From NCBI GenBank assembly GCA_028822695.1, contig JAPKDA010000012.1, positions 1 to 41,039 of the forward strand: a DNA stretch of 41,039 nucleotides, in the 5' to 3' direction. Positions 1 to 8,500 of the stretch are shown here, piece after piece. The translations under genes were made by a program, and so were the position numbers. The DNA is from Akkermansiaceae bacterium. GTDB taxonomy: Bacteria > Verrucomicrobiota > Verrucomicrobiia > Verrucomicrobiales > Akkermansiaceae. The notes under the pieces were generated by a model, which did not search any database, was not told where the DNA came from, and was given only the letters and a program-made list of their open reading frames with translations. Every line of letters starts with the position of its first letter. The first letter of the stretch is position 1.

Positions 1-12
1 CTTCTCTTTCGG

Positions 13-1149
13 CTAGCGGTCTTTGCGGCGAGCGTCCGCCTCTTTGGCCAAGGGGTCGAGTTCCGCCAGTGTGAACCGCGTGTTGAGGACCGAGTGCTGC
101 TTCTTGCCGGGCTTGTACTTGATGTAAGTGGTGGCGATTACCGTGCCGTCGTCCAATATCTCCATGCCGGGGTAGCCGCAGTCGAAGCCGGCGTAGCTGT
201 GGAGAAGCTTGACCCGATATTGGCCGGGCTGGCATTTGCGAATGTCGTCGTAAGTGCCCACCCAGGCGACGAAATGATCGTAGGTCGAACTGCCGGGGGC
301 TTTGTCGCGGAAGGAAATTACCAGGCGATTGTCGGGCGTATAGACGCCCGCGTGCCGGTCGCCGGTCAATCCCCAGGGCGTGTCTTGCGGCTTACTCCAC
401 GTTTTGGCTTCGTCGCTGCTGAACATCATCAGACTGCGCCCTTTGTGGGTATTTTCTCGCATCAGGCAGCAAAGCTCCTTGCCGTCGGGCGAGCGGAAGA
501 CGAACGGTTCGCAGACGGCTTTGCCCTTGACCTGCGCGGATACGGTCGGCTCCGACCATGTCAACCCGCCGTCGGTGGTTCGCGTTTGAAGCACTTGCAA
601 GCCGTCGGGTTGGCGGCGGTGATACATGCCGAGGTAGCTGCCGTCTTTCAGCTGAACCACGGAGCTGAAGGTCATGACGCAATTGAAGCCCAGTCGGGGC
701 ATTTCCTTCCAGGTCTTGCCTCTGTCTTCGCTGACAATGCGCGGCATTCCTCCATGGGCGGAGAAAACCCAAATCCGCTCCTTGCCCGCCGGATCGACCA
801 TGCGGTAGATGCTCGGGCAGTTGCGGTGTGTCTTGTAGCCAGGCGGAAGCCGATCGTCCAACCGTTTCCAGGTCAGCCCCGCGTCGTCGCTGCGGCCCAT
901 CGGGCCGCCCGGGCCGCCGTGGCCGATGCTCCATACGGCGAACATGGTTTTCTTGTCGGGCAGCAAGACGGTCGTTGGGTGGCCCTGGTAGATCTCTTCC
1001 GTACCGGCGGCTACGATCACGTGCCGTTCGGTCTGTTGCGAAATATCGATTACGGGAAGGTTTTCCGCCTCGGCCTTTTCCGCCGCCGTTGCGATCGTGA
1101 GGCTCGATGCACACAAGATTCCCAAATGGATTAGATAACGTCGTTTCAT
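13..1149 (-). CDS. Secreted sialidase-like (BNR/Asp-box) protein
   Basis: Predicted 378-residue six-bladed propeller protein of the sialidase superfamily. Seen: an N-terminal signal peptide ([20 protein letters not shown]...) and four Asp-box type motifs ([24 protein letters not shown], and a degenerate SSDEAKTW), the blade-turn signature of sialidases. The reading frame stays open upstream into the AraC gene, but the start at 1149 is chosen because it begins the signal peptide. Family knowledge: such proteins may hydrolyse sialic acids or other sugars outside the cell, but many verrucomicrobial members have no proven substrate, so exo-alpha-sialidase is only the best guess. It lies 140 bp downstream of the AraC regulator on the same strand, which suggests control by it. 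The stop is inside the window, so the gene looks complete. Confidence 0.8.
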   Translation of the reverse strand: MKRRYLIHLGILCASSLTIATAAEKAEAENLPVIDISQQTERHVIVAAGTEEIYQGHPTTVLLPDKKTMFAVWSIGHGGPGGPMGRSDDAGLTWKRLDDRLPPGYKTHRNCPSIYRMVDPAGKERIWVFSAHGGMPRIVSEDRGKTWKEMPRLGFNCVMTFSSVVQLKDGSYLGMYHRRQPDGLQVLQTRTTDGGLTWSEPTVSAQVKGKAVCEPFVFRSPDGKELCCLMRENTHKGRSLMMFSSDEAKTWSKPQDTPWGLTGDRHAGVYTPDNRLVISFRDKAPGSSTYDHFVAWVGTYDDIRKCQPGQYRVKLLHSYAGFDCGYPGMEILDDGTVIATTYIKYKPGKKQHSVLNTRFTLAELDPLAKEADARRKDR

Positions 1150-1288
1150 GATTTTGCTTTGTTTAAAGGGGTTATACAGAGACAAGCGATCATTACCGCC
1201 TGCAGAAAATCTGGACAGACATTTTCCAAGAAGAAGCAAAGCTTCGTAGCCGGGCCGCTTCCGTCCCTGTCGAAGCAGGACGGGTATA

Positions 1289-2053
1289 TCAGTTTCCAGA
1301 ATCTCGCTGCGATACTTGGATTTCACTCTTGCTGCAAGGAATCTGCCTTTTCGAGTGCGCCCGCAATGACCGGGGAGTGCACTTGAAGCGCTTTTTGAAC
1401 TGGGTTGAAAAATATTGGCTGGATGAAAATCCGCAGTCGAAAGCGACTTCGGTGATCGTCGCCTTGGGGTCTTGCTCCAGAATTTCCCTCGCTGAATCAA
1501 GTCGGCATTCGTTCAGGTAGGCCATGGGAGACCGGTTGGTGATCTGCTTGCAGTAGTGTATGAACCTAGTCACTCCGAGTCCGCATTCCCTGGCGAGGTC
1601 CTCCAGCGTCCATGCTTGGTTGGCGTTCTCTTTGAGATGCGCGAGGAAAATTTCCACGCTCCTCCGGCTACTCGTGAGGTGCTCACGGAGTTCGATCTTC
1701 TGGGAGGATCGCTCCTCCAGAATCGTCAACAGGAGGTCATTCACAACAATGGCCAATCTTGAGTATAGGTTGGTTGACCTCTCTGCAGACAAGGTTTCCG
1801 GCAACTTCGCAAACAAGGCCCGAACATTCGTGGTCGTCGGAAGCATGATATACTCCGTCTGCCGAATGATCTTGGTCAACTCTTGGAGGTCGGCCCGATC
1901 CAAGATGATCCAGTCCGGCCAGACCCATTCCTGATTTGGATAGCGCACCCCCAGATCGATGATGAGCCAGTGAAGGCGACCAATACCGATGTTGGGGCGG
2001 CCCAATTTGTGCTGTTGCCAGGGCCGAGTGATGACCAAATCATCAGGCTTCAT
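1289..2053 (-). CDS. AraC-family regulator, probably lacking its N-terminal part
   Basis: Transcriptional regulator of 254 residues counted from the ATG at 2053. The C-terminal ~90 residues hold the two helix-turn-helix units of AraC/XylS proteins ([15 protein letters not shown] and [24 protein letters not shown]). The start of the protein ([17 protein letters not shown], then [11 protein letters not shown]) looks like the middle of the cupin sensor domain; relatives usually have some 60-80 more residues before it. The missing part would lie exactly where the 80-bp repeat begins: the ATG itself spans the border (2051-2053), and a longer reading with 15 repeat-derived residues is possible from 2098. 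I infer a truncated gene. A purine-rich stretch supplied by the repeat could act as its ribosome binding site, so a shortened protein may still be made. Confidence 0.75.
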   Translation of the reverse strand: MKPDDLVITRPWQQHKLGRPNIGIGRLHWLIIDLGVRYPNQEWVWPDWIILDRADLQELTKIIRQTEYIMLPTTTNVRALFAKLPETLSAERSTNLYSRLAIVVNDLLLTILEERSSQKIELREHLTSSRRSVEIFLAHLKENANQAWTLEDLARECGLGVTRFIHYCKQITNRSPMAYLNECRLDSAREILEQDPKATITEVAFDCGFSSSQYFSTQFKKRFKCTPRSLRAHSKRQIPCSKSEIQVSQRDSGN

Positions 2054-2131
2054 CAACCCCCTTTCACCCCTCTCCGATCCCACCAATGACGCCCTCAACC
2101 GTTCAGCCTCAAAAGCAAATTCCTAGCAGCC
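2052..2131 (+). repeat. 80-bp direct repeat, copy 1
   Basis: Identical over all 80 bases to 4609-4688. The left border coincides with the truncated N-terminus of the AraC gene, the right border with the point where the sulfatase frame loses its family sequence. No terminal inverted repeats, no transposase and no integron attC core were found in it. It could be a recombination or rearrangement scar, a small mobile sequence, or an assembly join through a short repeat. Confidence 0.9.
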
Positions 2132-2730
2132 ACGACTTTTGTGGTGGTGCGGCTGCCGAATTTTGCCTCTGCGGCCGCGCCTATCTTATCCCAACCCCGT
2201 GCATCTTTGCCGCGGCGTTTTCCGCCCGGAGTTTGGATCTGCGCAAAGAAAGGCTGGCCTTCCTTTCGCCCCGACCAGTCGGCCCCATCGTAAATAGATC
2301 TATCCCACTCGAAATTGTAATCCGTTTTGCCCAGGCGCCCCTTCTTTCCAGGCCAACCGGTGATCGATGTGTGGTATCCAGCTTCTTTGAACAATTCCGG
2401 AACCATTTTCACCCCTTCGGGTAGATGGATCTTCAATTTTCCCCGGCCGCTGCGGTGATGGTGCGCACCGATGCTGCTTTGATACATTCCGGTGATAAAC
2501 GCCGAGCGGCAGGTCGAACACACCGGCGCAGTCACGTAGGCGTTGGTGAATTTCAAGCCCCTTGCTGCCAGCTTGTCAACATTGGGTGTCTCGATCGCAG
2601 TTTCACCGTAGCACGAAAAATGCGCGGACATGTCGTCCGGGATAATCCACACGATATTCGGGCGGGTATCGGCAGCATGGACACATGCGCCGATAAGGGC
2701 GAACGAGATGACGAGAAGGAGGTTTTTCAT
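2095..2730 (-). pseudogene. Secreted sulfatase, C-terminally truncated
   Basis: N-terminal part of a type I sulfatase. Seen: signal peptide ([20 protein letters not shown]), the [11 protein letters not shown] metal-binding start, and the formylglycine region [15 protein letters not shown] with Cys71 and Arg75, followed by GAHHHRS typical of the family. Family knowledge: sulfatases are about 450-600 residues, and the second half provides the remaining metal and sulfate ligands. Here the family-like sequence ends near residue 200, and the last 11 residues ([11 protein letters not shown]) come from the 80-bp repeat, so the product of 211 residues cannot be a complete enzyme. The start at 2730 is preferred over 2769 because it begins the signal peptide. 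The third position of the formylglycine motif is Thr rather than the usual Pro/Ala. Confidence 0.85.
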
Positions 2731-2863
2731 TATTAGCCATTTGCTTTTCACAAACAGGTGAGCCATCAAACAGGAACCCTTAATAGAGTCAAATTACATT
2801 GAACAAGACATGGGGCAATTACAAGATTCAGCGTCTGGCCCCTTTTTCGTTTCTTCTCCCCCA

Positions 2864-2883
2864 AATCGGTATCGATACCGATT
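2864..2883. promoter_or_regulatory. Perfect 20-bp palindrome, LacI-type operator candidate
   Basis: AATCGGTATCGATACCGATT is a perfect palindrome with a central CG, the layout of LacI/GalR-family operators. It lies between the end of the dioxygenase gene and the start of the sulfatase, about 134 bp upstream of the sulfatase ATG. No LacI-family gene is in the window, so the regulator would be elsewhere. Binding is inferred only from symmetry. Confidence 0.45.
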
Positions 2884-2941
2884 AAAGAGGAGTTTCTTGG
2901 ATCCCTCTAGCCTCGTAGCGATGTATCACTTTTGACGTTAT

Positions 2942-3874
2942 TCATCCAACGGTATTAATAGTCGGAATATCATCCAACTGGCCAATCTCATTTTCCGGAT
3001 CCATTAACAGCGGGTAATATGTTCCGCCCATAGCTTCACCTTTTGGAACCTGGGGATAATTATCAGCCCCCGGGGCATTATCCTGATCTTTATTAGAAAC
3101 AACGCCATCGGCAAAAACGTTGATTAGCGTAGCACGCCGCGAGCGGTCAGATTTGTTTTCATAAGAACCATGCATAAGCAATGGGTGATGGAAGCTCGCA
3201 TGCCCTATTTCCATTTCAACCGGAACCTGATTATCAAAGTCTTCGATTTGCTCATCGGATAATACCTTGCGTACCGAATCCATATCACCTGCAAGACCGG
3301 TTTTTTCGAGCAACCCCCATTTGTGGCTTTTGGGGACATAATACATACAGCCGTTTTCTGTGCTTACATCATCGAGACCAATCCATGCCGTAAGATGATT
3401 CATCGGAGAAGTCCATGTCCAGTATGAGAAATCCTGATGCCATGATACTACACTACCATGTTTCGCTGGTTTAGAAAAAAGCTGATCATGAAATAAGCGG
3501 AACCCTTTGCCAATTAATTGATAGGCCGCCATGCGAAAAGCTGGAGCCCAGAGGATATCATGAAATACCGGACTCACCCGCCACGCTCCAAGAGCATGAA
3601 ACAAAACCCTGTCCTTATTCGCGGACTCGTTTGAATGGTATTCGTAGAAAAATTCGTTACCCGGATTGGATGGATTCGTCAGTTCCTGTAGGCTAGCACG
3701 AAGTTGCTCAATTTGATCATCATCCAGTATTTTTATATCCTTAACAAAGCCATTCTCTTTAAAGTGCCTTATCTGCTCCTCGCTTAAAGCATAGCTCCGC
3801 CACTCTTCAGCAGACTCGGGCTGCTTGAATAGCTCAGTTATTGCTTGCTGCTCCAGCCCGTAGTCTTTGTGCAT
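2942..3874 (-). CDS. Phytanoyl-CoA dioxygenase (PhyH) family protein
   Basis: Predicted Fe(II)/2-oxoglutarate-dependent oxygenase of 310 residues, intact. The iron-binding HxD is in SWHQDFSYW, the distal His in HHPLLMHGSYEN, and the Arg that would hold 2-oxoglutarate is in the following DRSRRATLINVF. Residues LTAWIGLDDVSTENGCMYYVPKSHK are the typical core strands of the PhyH family. The substrate cannot be told; relatives act on lipids, amino acids, phosphonates or secondary metabolites. No signal peptide, so cytoplasmic. The gene is clearly richer in A/T than the dcw genes, suggesting recent acquisition. Upstream, at 3897-4004, is an open tail that may be the end of a lost operon partner. 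Confidence 0.85.
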   Translation of the reverse strand: MHKDYGLEQQAITELFKQPESAEEWRSYALSEEQIRHFKENGFVKDIKILDDDQIEQLRASLQELTNPSNPGNEFFYEYHSNESANKDRVLFHALGAWRVSPVFHDILWAPAFRMAAYQLIGKGFRLFHDQLFSKPAKHGSVVSWHQDFSYWTWTSPMNHLTAWIGLDDVSTENGCMYYVPKSHKWGLLEKTGLAGDMDSVRKVLSDEQIEDFDNQVPVEMEIGHASFHHPLLMHGSYENKSDRSRRATLINVFADGVVSNKDQDNAPGADNYPQVPKGEAMGGTYYPLLMDPENEIGQLDDIPTINTVG

Positions 3875-3896
3875 ATTTTCAGTAGTACAGATATTG

Positions 3897-4004
3897 TCAG
3901 TCCGAATTTAACTCAGTTTTCGAGCCTTCAAAATCGCTCGCTTGGGCTGCCTTCTTTGCTGCCTTCGCTTCCTCTCGCGCCTTGCGCTTTTCGATTTTCT
4001 TTAT
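3897..4004 (-). other. Low-complexity stretch, possible C-terminal gene remnant
   Basis: On the - strand this reads a 35-residue Lys/Ala/Glu-rich tail ending SDFEGSKTELNSD and a stop, 22 bp before the dioxygenase start. It has no start codon and is closed upstream by a TAA at 4005-4007. It may be the end of a lost upstream gene, or an intergenic low-complexity sequence (repeated gca-aag-type units). The remainder of 3875-4431 contains no convincing gene. Confidence 0.3.
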
Positions 4005-4082
4005 TTAACGCTCTTTGCGTTTGTAGTCTTTGCTCGGAGTTACGGCCATAGCGCAATTTAAGTAAACGTAAACAAGGACTCC

Positions 4083-4184
4083 GGCAATGACTTTCGCAAA
4101 AAAGGTTCTTGATAGGCGAATTTCCTCACCGCAGCTTCCTCGCAATAGAAGCATAACAAGGCGATGTCTCGCAAAGTCATTGCC
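4083..4184. repeat. 102-bp element with 12-bp inverted ends
   Basis: GGCAATGACTTT at 4083-4094 is matched exactly in inverted orientation at 4173-4184. The interior has no start-to-stop gene of note. The layout resembles a small non-autonomous element or a remnant of an insertion sequence, but no target duplication was seen. Confidence 0.4.
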
Positions 4185-4236
4185 CTACCCTGAGAACAAC
4201 GGTTCGGTAATAGGTTTGGCGAGAACCTAGTTCGAA

Positions 4237-4331
4237 CATTCAACACGGAACATTCAATTTTCAATTATAAGATATTTTTCTTATCCTAGATATTGCATTT
4301 CACTTGGACATTGAATGTTCCGTGCTGAATG
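4237..4331. repeat. Inverted repeat with 21-bp arms
   Basis: The 21 bases at 4237-4257 (CATTCAACACGGAACATTCA + A) pair with 4311-4331 with a single mismatch that is a G-U pair in RNA. The arms are built of attcaa/ttgaat units, a style of intergenic repeat common in Verrucomicrobia and Planctomycetes. The 53-bp spacer is AT-rich. It could form a long hairpin in either transcript. Confidence 0.55.
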
Positions 4332-4431
4332 TTGAATGTTGAAAATGACCGTCCCAGCACCTACATTTCCCCTGATTCCCATATATAGTCCTATACATAG
4401 GGGGCATGTGTTATACTGAGCCATATTCTAA

Positions 4432-4683
4432 ATGACTCATCACCCCACAGTTTCACCTTCCCTAATACCACGCTTCCTCCTCGTCGCAGCTTTGCTGTGT
4501 TTATCCCCTTCCCTATCGCATGCTGCGACTACTGAATGGAGTGGCTGTGGCGGATGCTGGCCAAACAACTGGAGTTGTGGTCCGCCTGTTGCAGGTGAAA
4601 TTTCTGAAATCAACCCCCTTTCACCCCTCTCCGATCCCACCAATGACGCCCTCAACCGTTCAGCCTCAAAAGCAAATTCCTAG
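4432..4683 (+). pseudogene. Start of a secreted surface protein, cut at the 80-bp repeat
   Basis: The first 59 residues show a signal peptide (LIPRFLLVAALLCLSPSLSHA) and then WSGCGGCWPNNWSCGPPVAGE, like the first strand of passenger or PEP-CTERM type surface proteins that begin W...NNW...P. Residues 60-83 and the stop codon are supplied by copy 2 of the 80-bp repeat, so the native protein has been lost after codon 59. Relatives of this kind are usually hundreds of residues long. I regard it as a gene fragment, not a small secreted peptide, although the latter cannot be excluded. Confidence 0.55.
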
Positions 4684-4688
4684 CAGCC
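4609..4688 (+). repeat. 80-bp direct repeat, copy 2
   Basis: Identical to 2052-2131 and in the same orientation, 2477 bp to the right of the end of copy 1. Its left border falls at codon 60 of the truncated secreted-protein gene. To its right is sequence leading to the tRNA-Ser locus, about 380 bp away. The two copies thus bracket the sulfatase fragment and the dioxygenase gene. Confidence 0.9.
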
Positions 4689-4773
4689 CCTGGAGCGGTG
4701 TTCACAGGCGGTGTGAGCCGGAGGACCAGGTGCTGTTCCGGAGACCAGCAATGAAAAGCCGGAAGAAGCTTGT

Positions 4774-5010
4774 CTACCCGGGAGTGAGTCCGTTGGACTC
4801 GATCACATTTTCCCCGTCCTTGGCCAAGACCTCATCACTGTGGGATGGCCAGAAACCGATTCTTGTTCCCCGGTAGCCCAAATCCTGGTGGGAGCTCAGA
4901 CAATCCTCGGGTCCGTGAAAAACGGTGATGGTGGCAGACTCCCCCAGAGCAAGTCCCAGCCGGGAAAGAGGCTCGTGCACCTTCACGGATGGCTCGCTAA
5001 GGCTCGGCAT
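4774..5010 (-). CDS. Small hypothetical protein, 78 residues
   Basis: No family recognised. The ATG at 5010 is preceded by GGAGG with a 7-base spacer, a good ribosome binding site, and the codons are rich in G/C at the third position like neighbouring genes. No signal peptide or membrane segment; composition is ordinary (MPSLSEPSVKVHEPLSRLG at the start, ending VIESNGLTPG). It lies downstream of tRNA-Ser on the same strand, after a strong hairpin. A longer reading from 5061 would overlap the hairpin and is less likely. It could also be a chance frame; 4689-4773 holds nothing clear. Confidence 0.4.
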   Translation of the reverse strand: MPSLSEPSVKVHEPLSRLGLALGESATITVFHGPEDCLSSHQDLGYRGTRIGFWPSHSDEVLAKDGENVIESNGLTPG

Positions 5011-5035
5011 GGGTTTTCCTCCCGCCCAGAACGCC

Positions 5036-5070
5036 AGACCCCCCATGCCGCGTTGCAGCATGGGGGGTCT
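5036..5070 (-). terminator. 13-bp hairpin directly after tRNA-Ser
   Basis: AGACCCCCCATGC (5036-5048) and GCATGGGGGGTCT (5058-5070) pair perfectly around a 9-base loop. The hairpin begins at the CCA end of the tRNA-Ser. There is no T-run after it on the - strand, so it is an imperfect intrinsic terminator; it could instead be a processing or stabilising structure. Confidence 0.5.
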
Positions 5071-5159
5071 GGCGGAGAGACTGGGATTCGAACCCAGGGT
5101 AGGTTTCCCTACACTCGATTTCGAATCGAGCGCCTTAAACCGGGCTCAGCCATCTCTCC
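5070..5159 (-). tRNA. tRNA-Ser (anticodon CGA)
   Basis: On the - strand the acceptor stem GGAGAGA (from 5159) pairs with TCTCTCC, followed by discriminator G and an encoded CCA. The anticodon stem CTCGA/TCGAG encloses the loop TTCGAAA, giving anticodon CGA, which reads UCG serine codons. A long variable arm (GTGTAGGGAAACCTAC) and the T-arm GGGTTCGAATCCC are as expected for tRNA-Ser. tRNA ends are frequent integration sites, which fits the mosaic region beside it. Confidence 0.97.
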
Positions 5160-5183
5160 GTGGTCCCTGCCGGTAGGGGCGGG

Positions 5184-5213
5184 AACCTAGCCCGGGCTCC
5201 ACAAGTTTGTAAA
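5184..5213 (-). promoter_or_regulatory. Possible promoter of tRNA-Ser
   Basis: On the - strand, TTTACA (5208-5213) and TAGGTT (5184-5189) are separated by 18 bases and lie 25 bp upstream of the mature tRNA 5' end. Matches to the sigma-70 consensus are partial. Confidence 0.35.
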
Positions 5214-5322
5214 GTCACGATTCAGACCACCGGCATTCAAAAATTAGCGATCAATCCCTCCGAGCATCCCCCACCCCCCCGAATCAGCGAAATCAGCGGC
5301 CCCTTCCCGTCCTACCACCGGC

Positions 5323-5568
5323 CCCCTTGCCTTCCGCCCACCCCTCGCCTTCCACATCGTCCTCGGCGGACTCCTCATCGACTCCGTCGTCCGCAATTTC
5401 TCCACAATCAAATCAACCCCAGACGAGGCCTTCCCCGGCGCCCTCCCCTACCAACCCGCCTACTTTCTGGTCGTGATCGCTGCTTTCTTCCTGTTCATCG
5501 GCCTTCGCCGAAAAAAGGAGTCCTCATCCGCCGTTAAAAAAACTAGCGTTCCTGCCTCAAGCACCAAC
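5323..5568 (+). pseudogene. Remnant of a membrane protein C-terminus
   Basis: In the frame of the next gene, this stretch reads a plausible membrane-protein end: AFHIVLGGLLIDSVVRNFS, then YFLVVIAAFFLFIGLRRKK, a hydrophobic helix followed by a basic tail. There is no clear start and no stop before the next gene, so it runs in frame into the PVC-type protein. It resembles the last helix of a transporter, family unknown. I infer a degraded gene rather than an N-terminal extension, since the next gene has its own signal peptide. The stretch 5214-5322 shows nothing recognisable. Confidence 0.3.
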
Positions 5569-8500
5569 ATGTCCCGCCTCCTCCTTCTCCTCTCAGCAAC
5601 AGCCGCTCTCGCCGCACCTCCCTTCGACCCCGGCGAACCAATCAAGGCCGCCAACGGCACGGAACTCCGCCTCTTCGCCAAGGAGCCGTTCCTCAGGAAC
5701 ACTGTCGCCGTCTGTGTCGACGAACAAGGCCGAGTCTATGCGACTTCGGTCGTCCGACGCAAAGCCGCCGACCTCGACATCCGCCAGTTCCGGGACTGGA
5801 TCACAAAGGACCTCGAACTCTCCACCATCGAAGAGAAGCGAGCCTGGCTCAAAAGTGAACTCACCCCTGAGAACGCCGCCCGTTACAAGAAAATCGGCGA
5901 CCAGAACAAAGACGGCACCATCGACTGGAAAGATCTCACCGTCCTCACCGACCGCATCATCATGGTCGAAGACACCAACGCCGATGGACTCGCCGACCGA
6001 GCCACCACCTTCGCGAAAGGCTTCAACACCGAAATCACCGGCATCGCCGCCGGCATCACCGCCTGGGACAACACAATCTACGCCACCGTGGAGCCCGATC
6101 TCCTCAAACTCAAGGACACCAACGGAGACCGGATCGCCGACGCCCGCGAATCCCTCGCCAACGGGTTCTCCGTTCGCCTCGCCTACGCCGGACATAATTT
6201 CAGCGGCCCCATCATCGGACCGGACGGGCGCGTCTACGCCTCGGCACCCGACAAGGGCCTCCACCTCACCACCAAGGAAGGCAAGATCCTCGCCAACCCC
6301 CTCTCCGGCGCCATCGTTCGCTGCGAACTCGATGGCTCGAACCTCGAACTCTTCGCCACCGGCCTGCGCAATGTCCAGCAACCCGCCTTTGACCAATTCG
6401 GCAACCTCTTCGGCGTCGACAACGACGGCGACATGAAGGGAGAGAAAGAACGCTTCGTCTACATCACCGAAGGCTCCGACCACGGCTGGCGCAACAACTG
6501 GCAATACCGCGGCAAGGATTGGTGCCCCTGGATAAATGAAGGCCTCTCCATCCCCGCCCACTCCGACCAACCCGCCTACATCACCCCGCCCCTTCAAAGC
6601 TACAAGGACGGCCCTGCTGGACTCGCCTTCAATCCGGGCACCGCCATCAACGATTTCTATACCGATCACTTCTTCATGAGCAGCTTCCCCTCCGGGAGAC
6701 TCTTCGCCTTCAAAGCCGAACAAGACGGTGCCGCCTTCAAAATGACCGGTGAACACCAGGTCGCCTCTGGCTTCCTCATGGTCGGCCTCGGCTTCGGCCC
6801 CGAGGGAGCCCTCTACATCGCCGACTGGTCCGCCAAAGGATACGAACTCAACGAACAAGGCGGCGTCTGGAAACTCGACGACCCCTCCCAGTCCACCAGC
6901 GAATACCGCGAACACATCAACCACCTCATCGCCGCTGACTGGTCCAAACCGAGTGTCAAGAAAGTCGCCAAACACCTGGCCAGCCCCGACCAACGGGTCC
7001 GCATGAAGGCGCAGTTCGAACTCGTCCGCCGCAAGGAAATTAAGTCGCTCCAAACCATTTATCTCAACCAAGGCCAACCACTCCTCGCCCGCCTCCACGC
7101 CCTCTGGGGCCTCGGCCAACTCGGCCGCACTGGAACGACACTCGAAGCGGCAGCCTTCCTTGCGGGCTTGAAGGATTCCGATCCCGAACTCCGCGCCCAA
7201 ACCGCCAAGGTCCTTTCTGAATTCCAGGCTCCCGCCGTCGCCACGGCTCTCATCAAGCTCCTCGCCGACCCTGAAGACCGCCCCCGCTTCTTCGCCGCCA
7301 TTGCCCTCGGCAAACTGAAGACTCCCGCCGTCTACGAAGCGTTGGCCATCTATGCCTCCACCCACGGCACCGACCCCTACCACCGCCACGCCGCCATCGT
7401 GGGACTCGTCGGTTGTGCCACCTCCACCCAACTTGCGGCCCTCTCCACCCACGAATCCCGCCCTCTGCGTCTGGCCGCCGTCGTCGCCCTCCGCCGCCAA
7501 CGCGCCCCCGAGATCACCGCCTTCCTATCCGATCCAGACCCTCTCCTCGTCGCCGAAGCCGCCAGCGCCATCCACGACGACACCTCCATCCCCGCCGCCC
7601 GAGACGCCCTCGCTCAGCTCCTCGATTCCCCCACCCACCACGAACGCACTCTCCGCCGCGCCCTCTCCGCCGCCCTCCGTCTCCGCTCCCCCGAACAGGC
7701 CGCCCGCGTCGCCAAATTCGCAACTAGCAACACCACCCCCAAGCACCTCCGCCTCGTCGCCCTCAACATCCTCAACACCTGGCCCAACCCACCCGTCCTC
7801 GACACGGTCGAAGGCCGCCACCGTCCCCTCCCCAAAATCAGCGCCAGCACCATCGCCCCCGCCGTCACCGAGTCCCTTACCTCCCTCCTCGACGACTCCC
7901 ACGCAGACATCGCCAAAGCCGCCCGCGCCGCCGCCAGCACCTACGGCATCGGCACCGACCCCGCCGAACTCCTCGCCATCGTCGAAGCCGACAATCCCGA
8001 AACCGCTCCCGATGCCCTCCGCCTCCTCGCAACACATCCCGCCAAACAAAAAGAGGCCGCCAAACTCGCTCTCGAATCAAAACACGAAATCATCCGAGCC
8101 GAAGCGCTTCGTGCTCTCGCATCCACCGATCCCGAAAAGTTCATCACCATCGCCTCTGCCTTTCTCGCCGACGAAAACATCCTCGAGTCCCGGGCCGTCT
8201 TCGAGGGTCTTGGTAACCTCAACCACCCCGATGCCGGAAAAATTCTCATCACCGCCTTGCCAGCCATCCGTTCCATGAAAATTCCCGCGGAACTCCGCCT
8301 CGACGCCCTCGAAGCAGCCCGCGCATCGAAAGTGCCAGCAGTGATCAAAGCCCTCGCCGAATACAACGCCACCCCCACCAAAGACCATCTCATCGCTTAC
8401 ACCGGCACCCTTTACGGCGGTAATCCCGTCAAAGGTGAAGACCTCTTCAACAATCACATCGCCGCCCAATGCATCCGCTGCCATTCCACCGACGCCGGAG

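Noticed and set aside
1150-1500. N-terminal extension of the sialidase-like gene
   Set aside because: The extension overlaps the AraC coding region and precedes a clear signal peptide.
2052-2131. 80-bp repeat as an integron attC site
   Set aside because: No paired core sites and no internal inverted symmetry of the attC kind, and no integrase in the window.
3931-4051. 68-codon + strand frame near the dioxygenase start
   Set aside because: Low-complexity leucine/serine reading of an A/G-rich opposite strand; no start signal or family likeness.
5593-7500. 635-codon open frame on the - strand
   Set aside because: Antisense of the PVC-type gene; Gly/Val/Glu-rich composition with no family motif, a shadow of high-GC third positions.
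7352-8278. 308-codon Pro/Ser/Ala-rich + strand frame
   Set aside because: Out-of-frame shadow of the HEAT-repeat part of the PVC-type gene.
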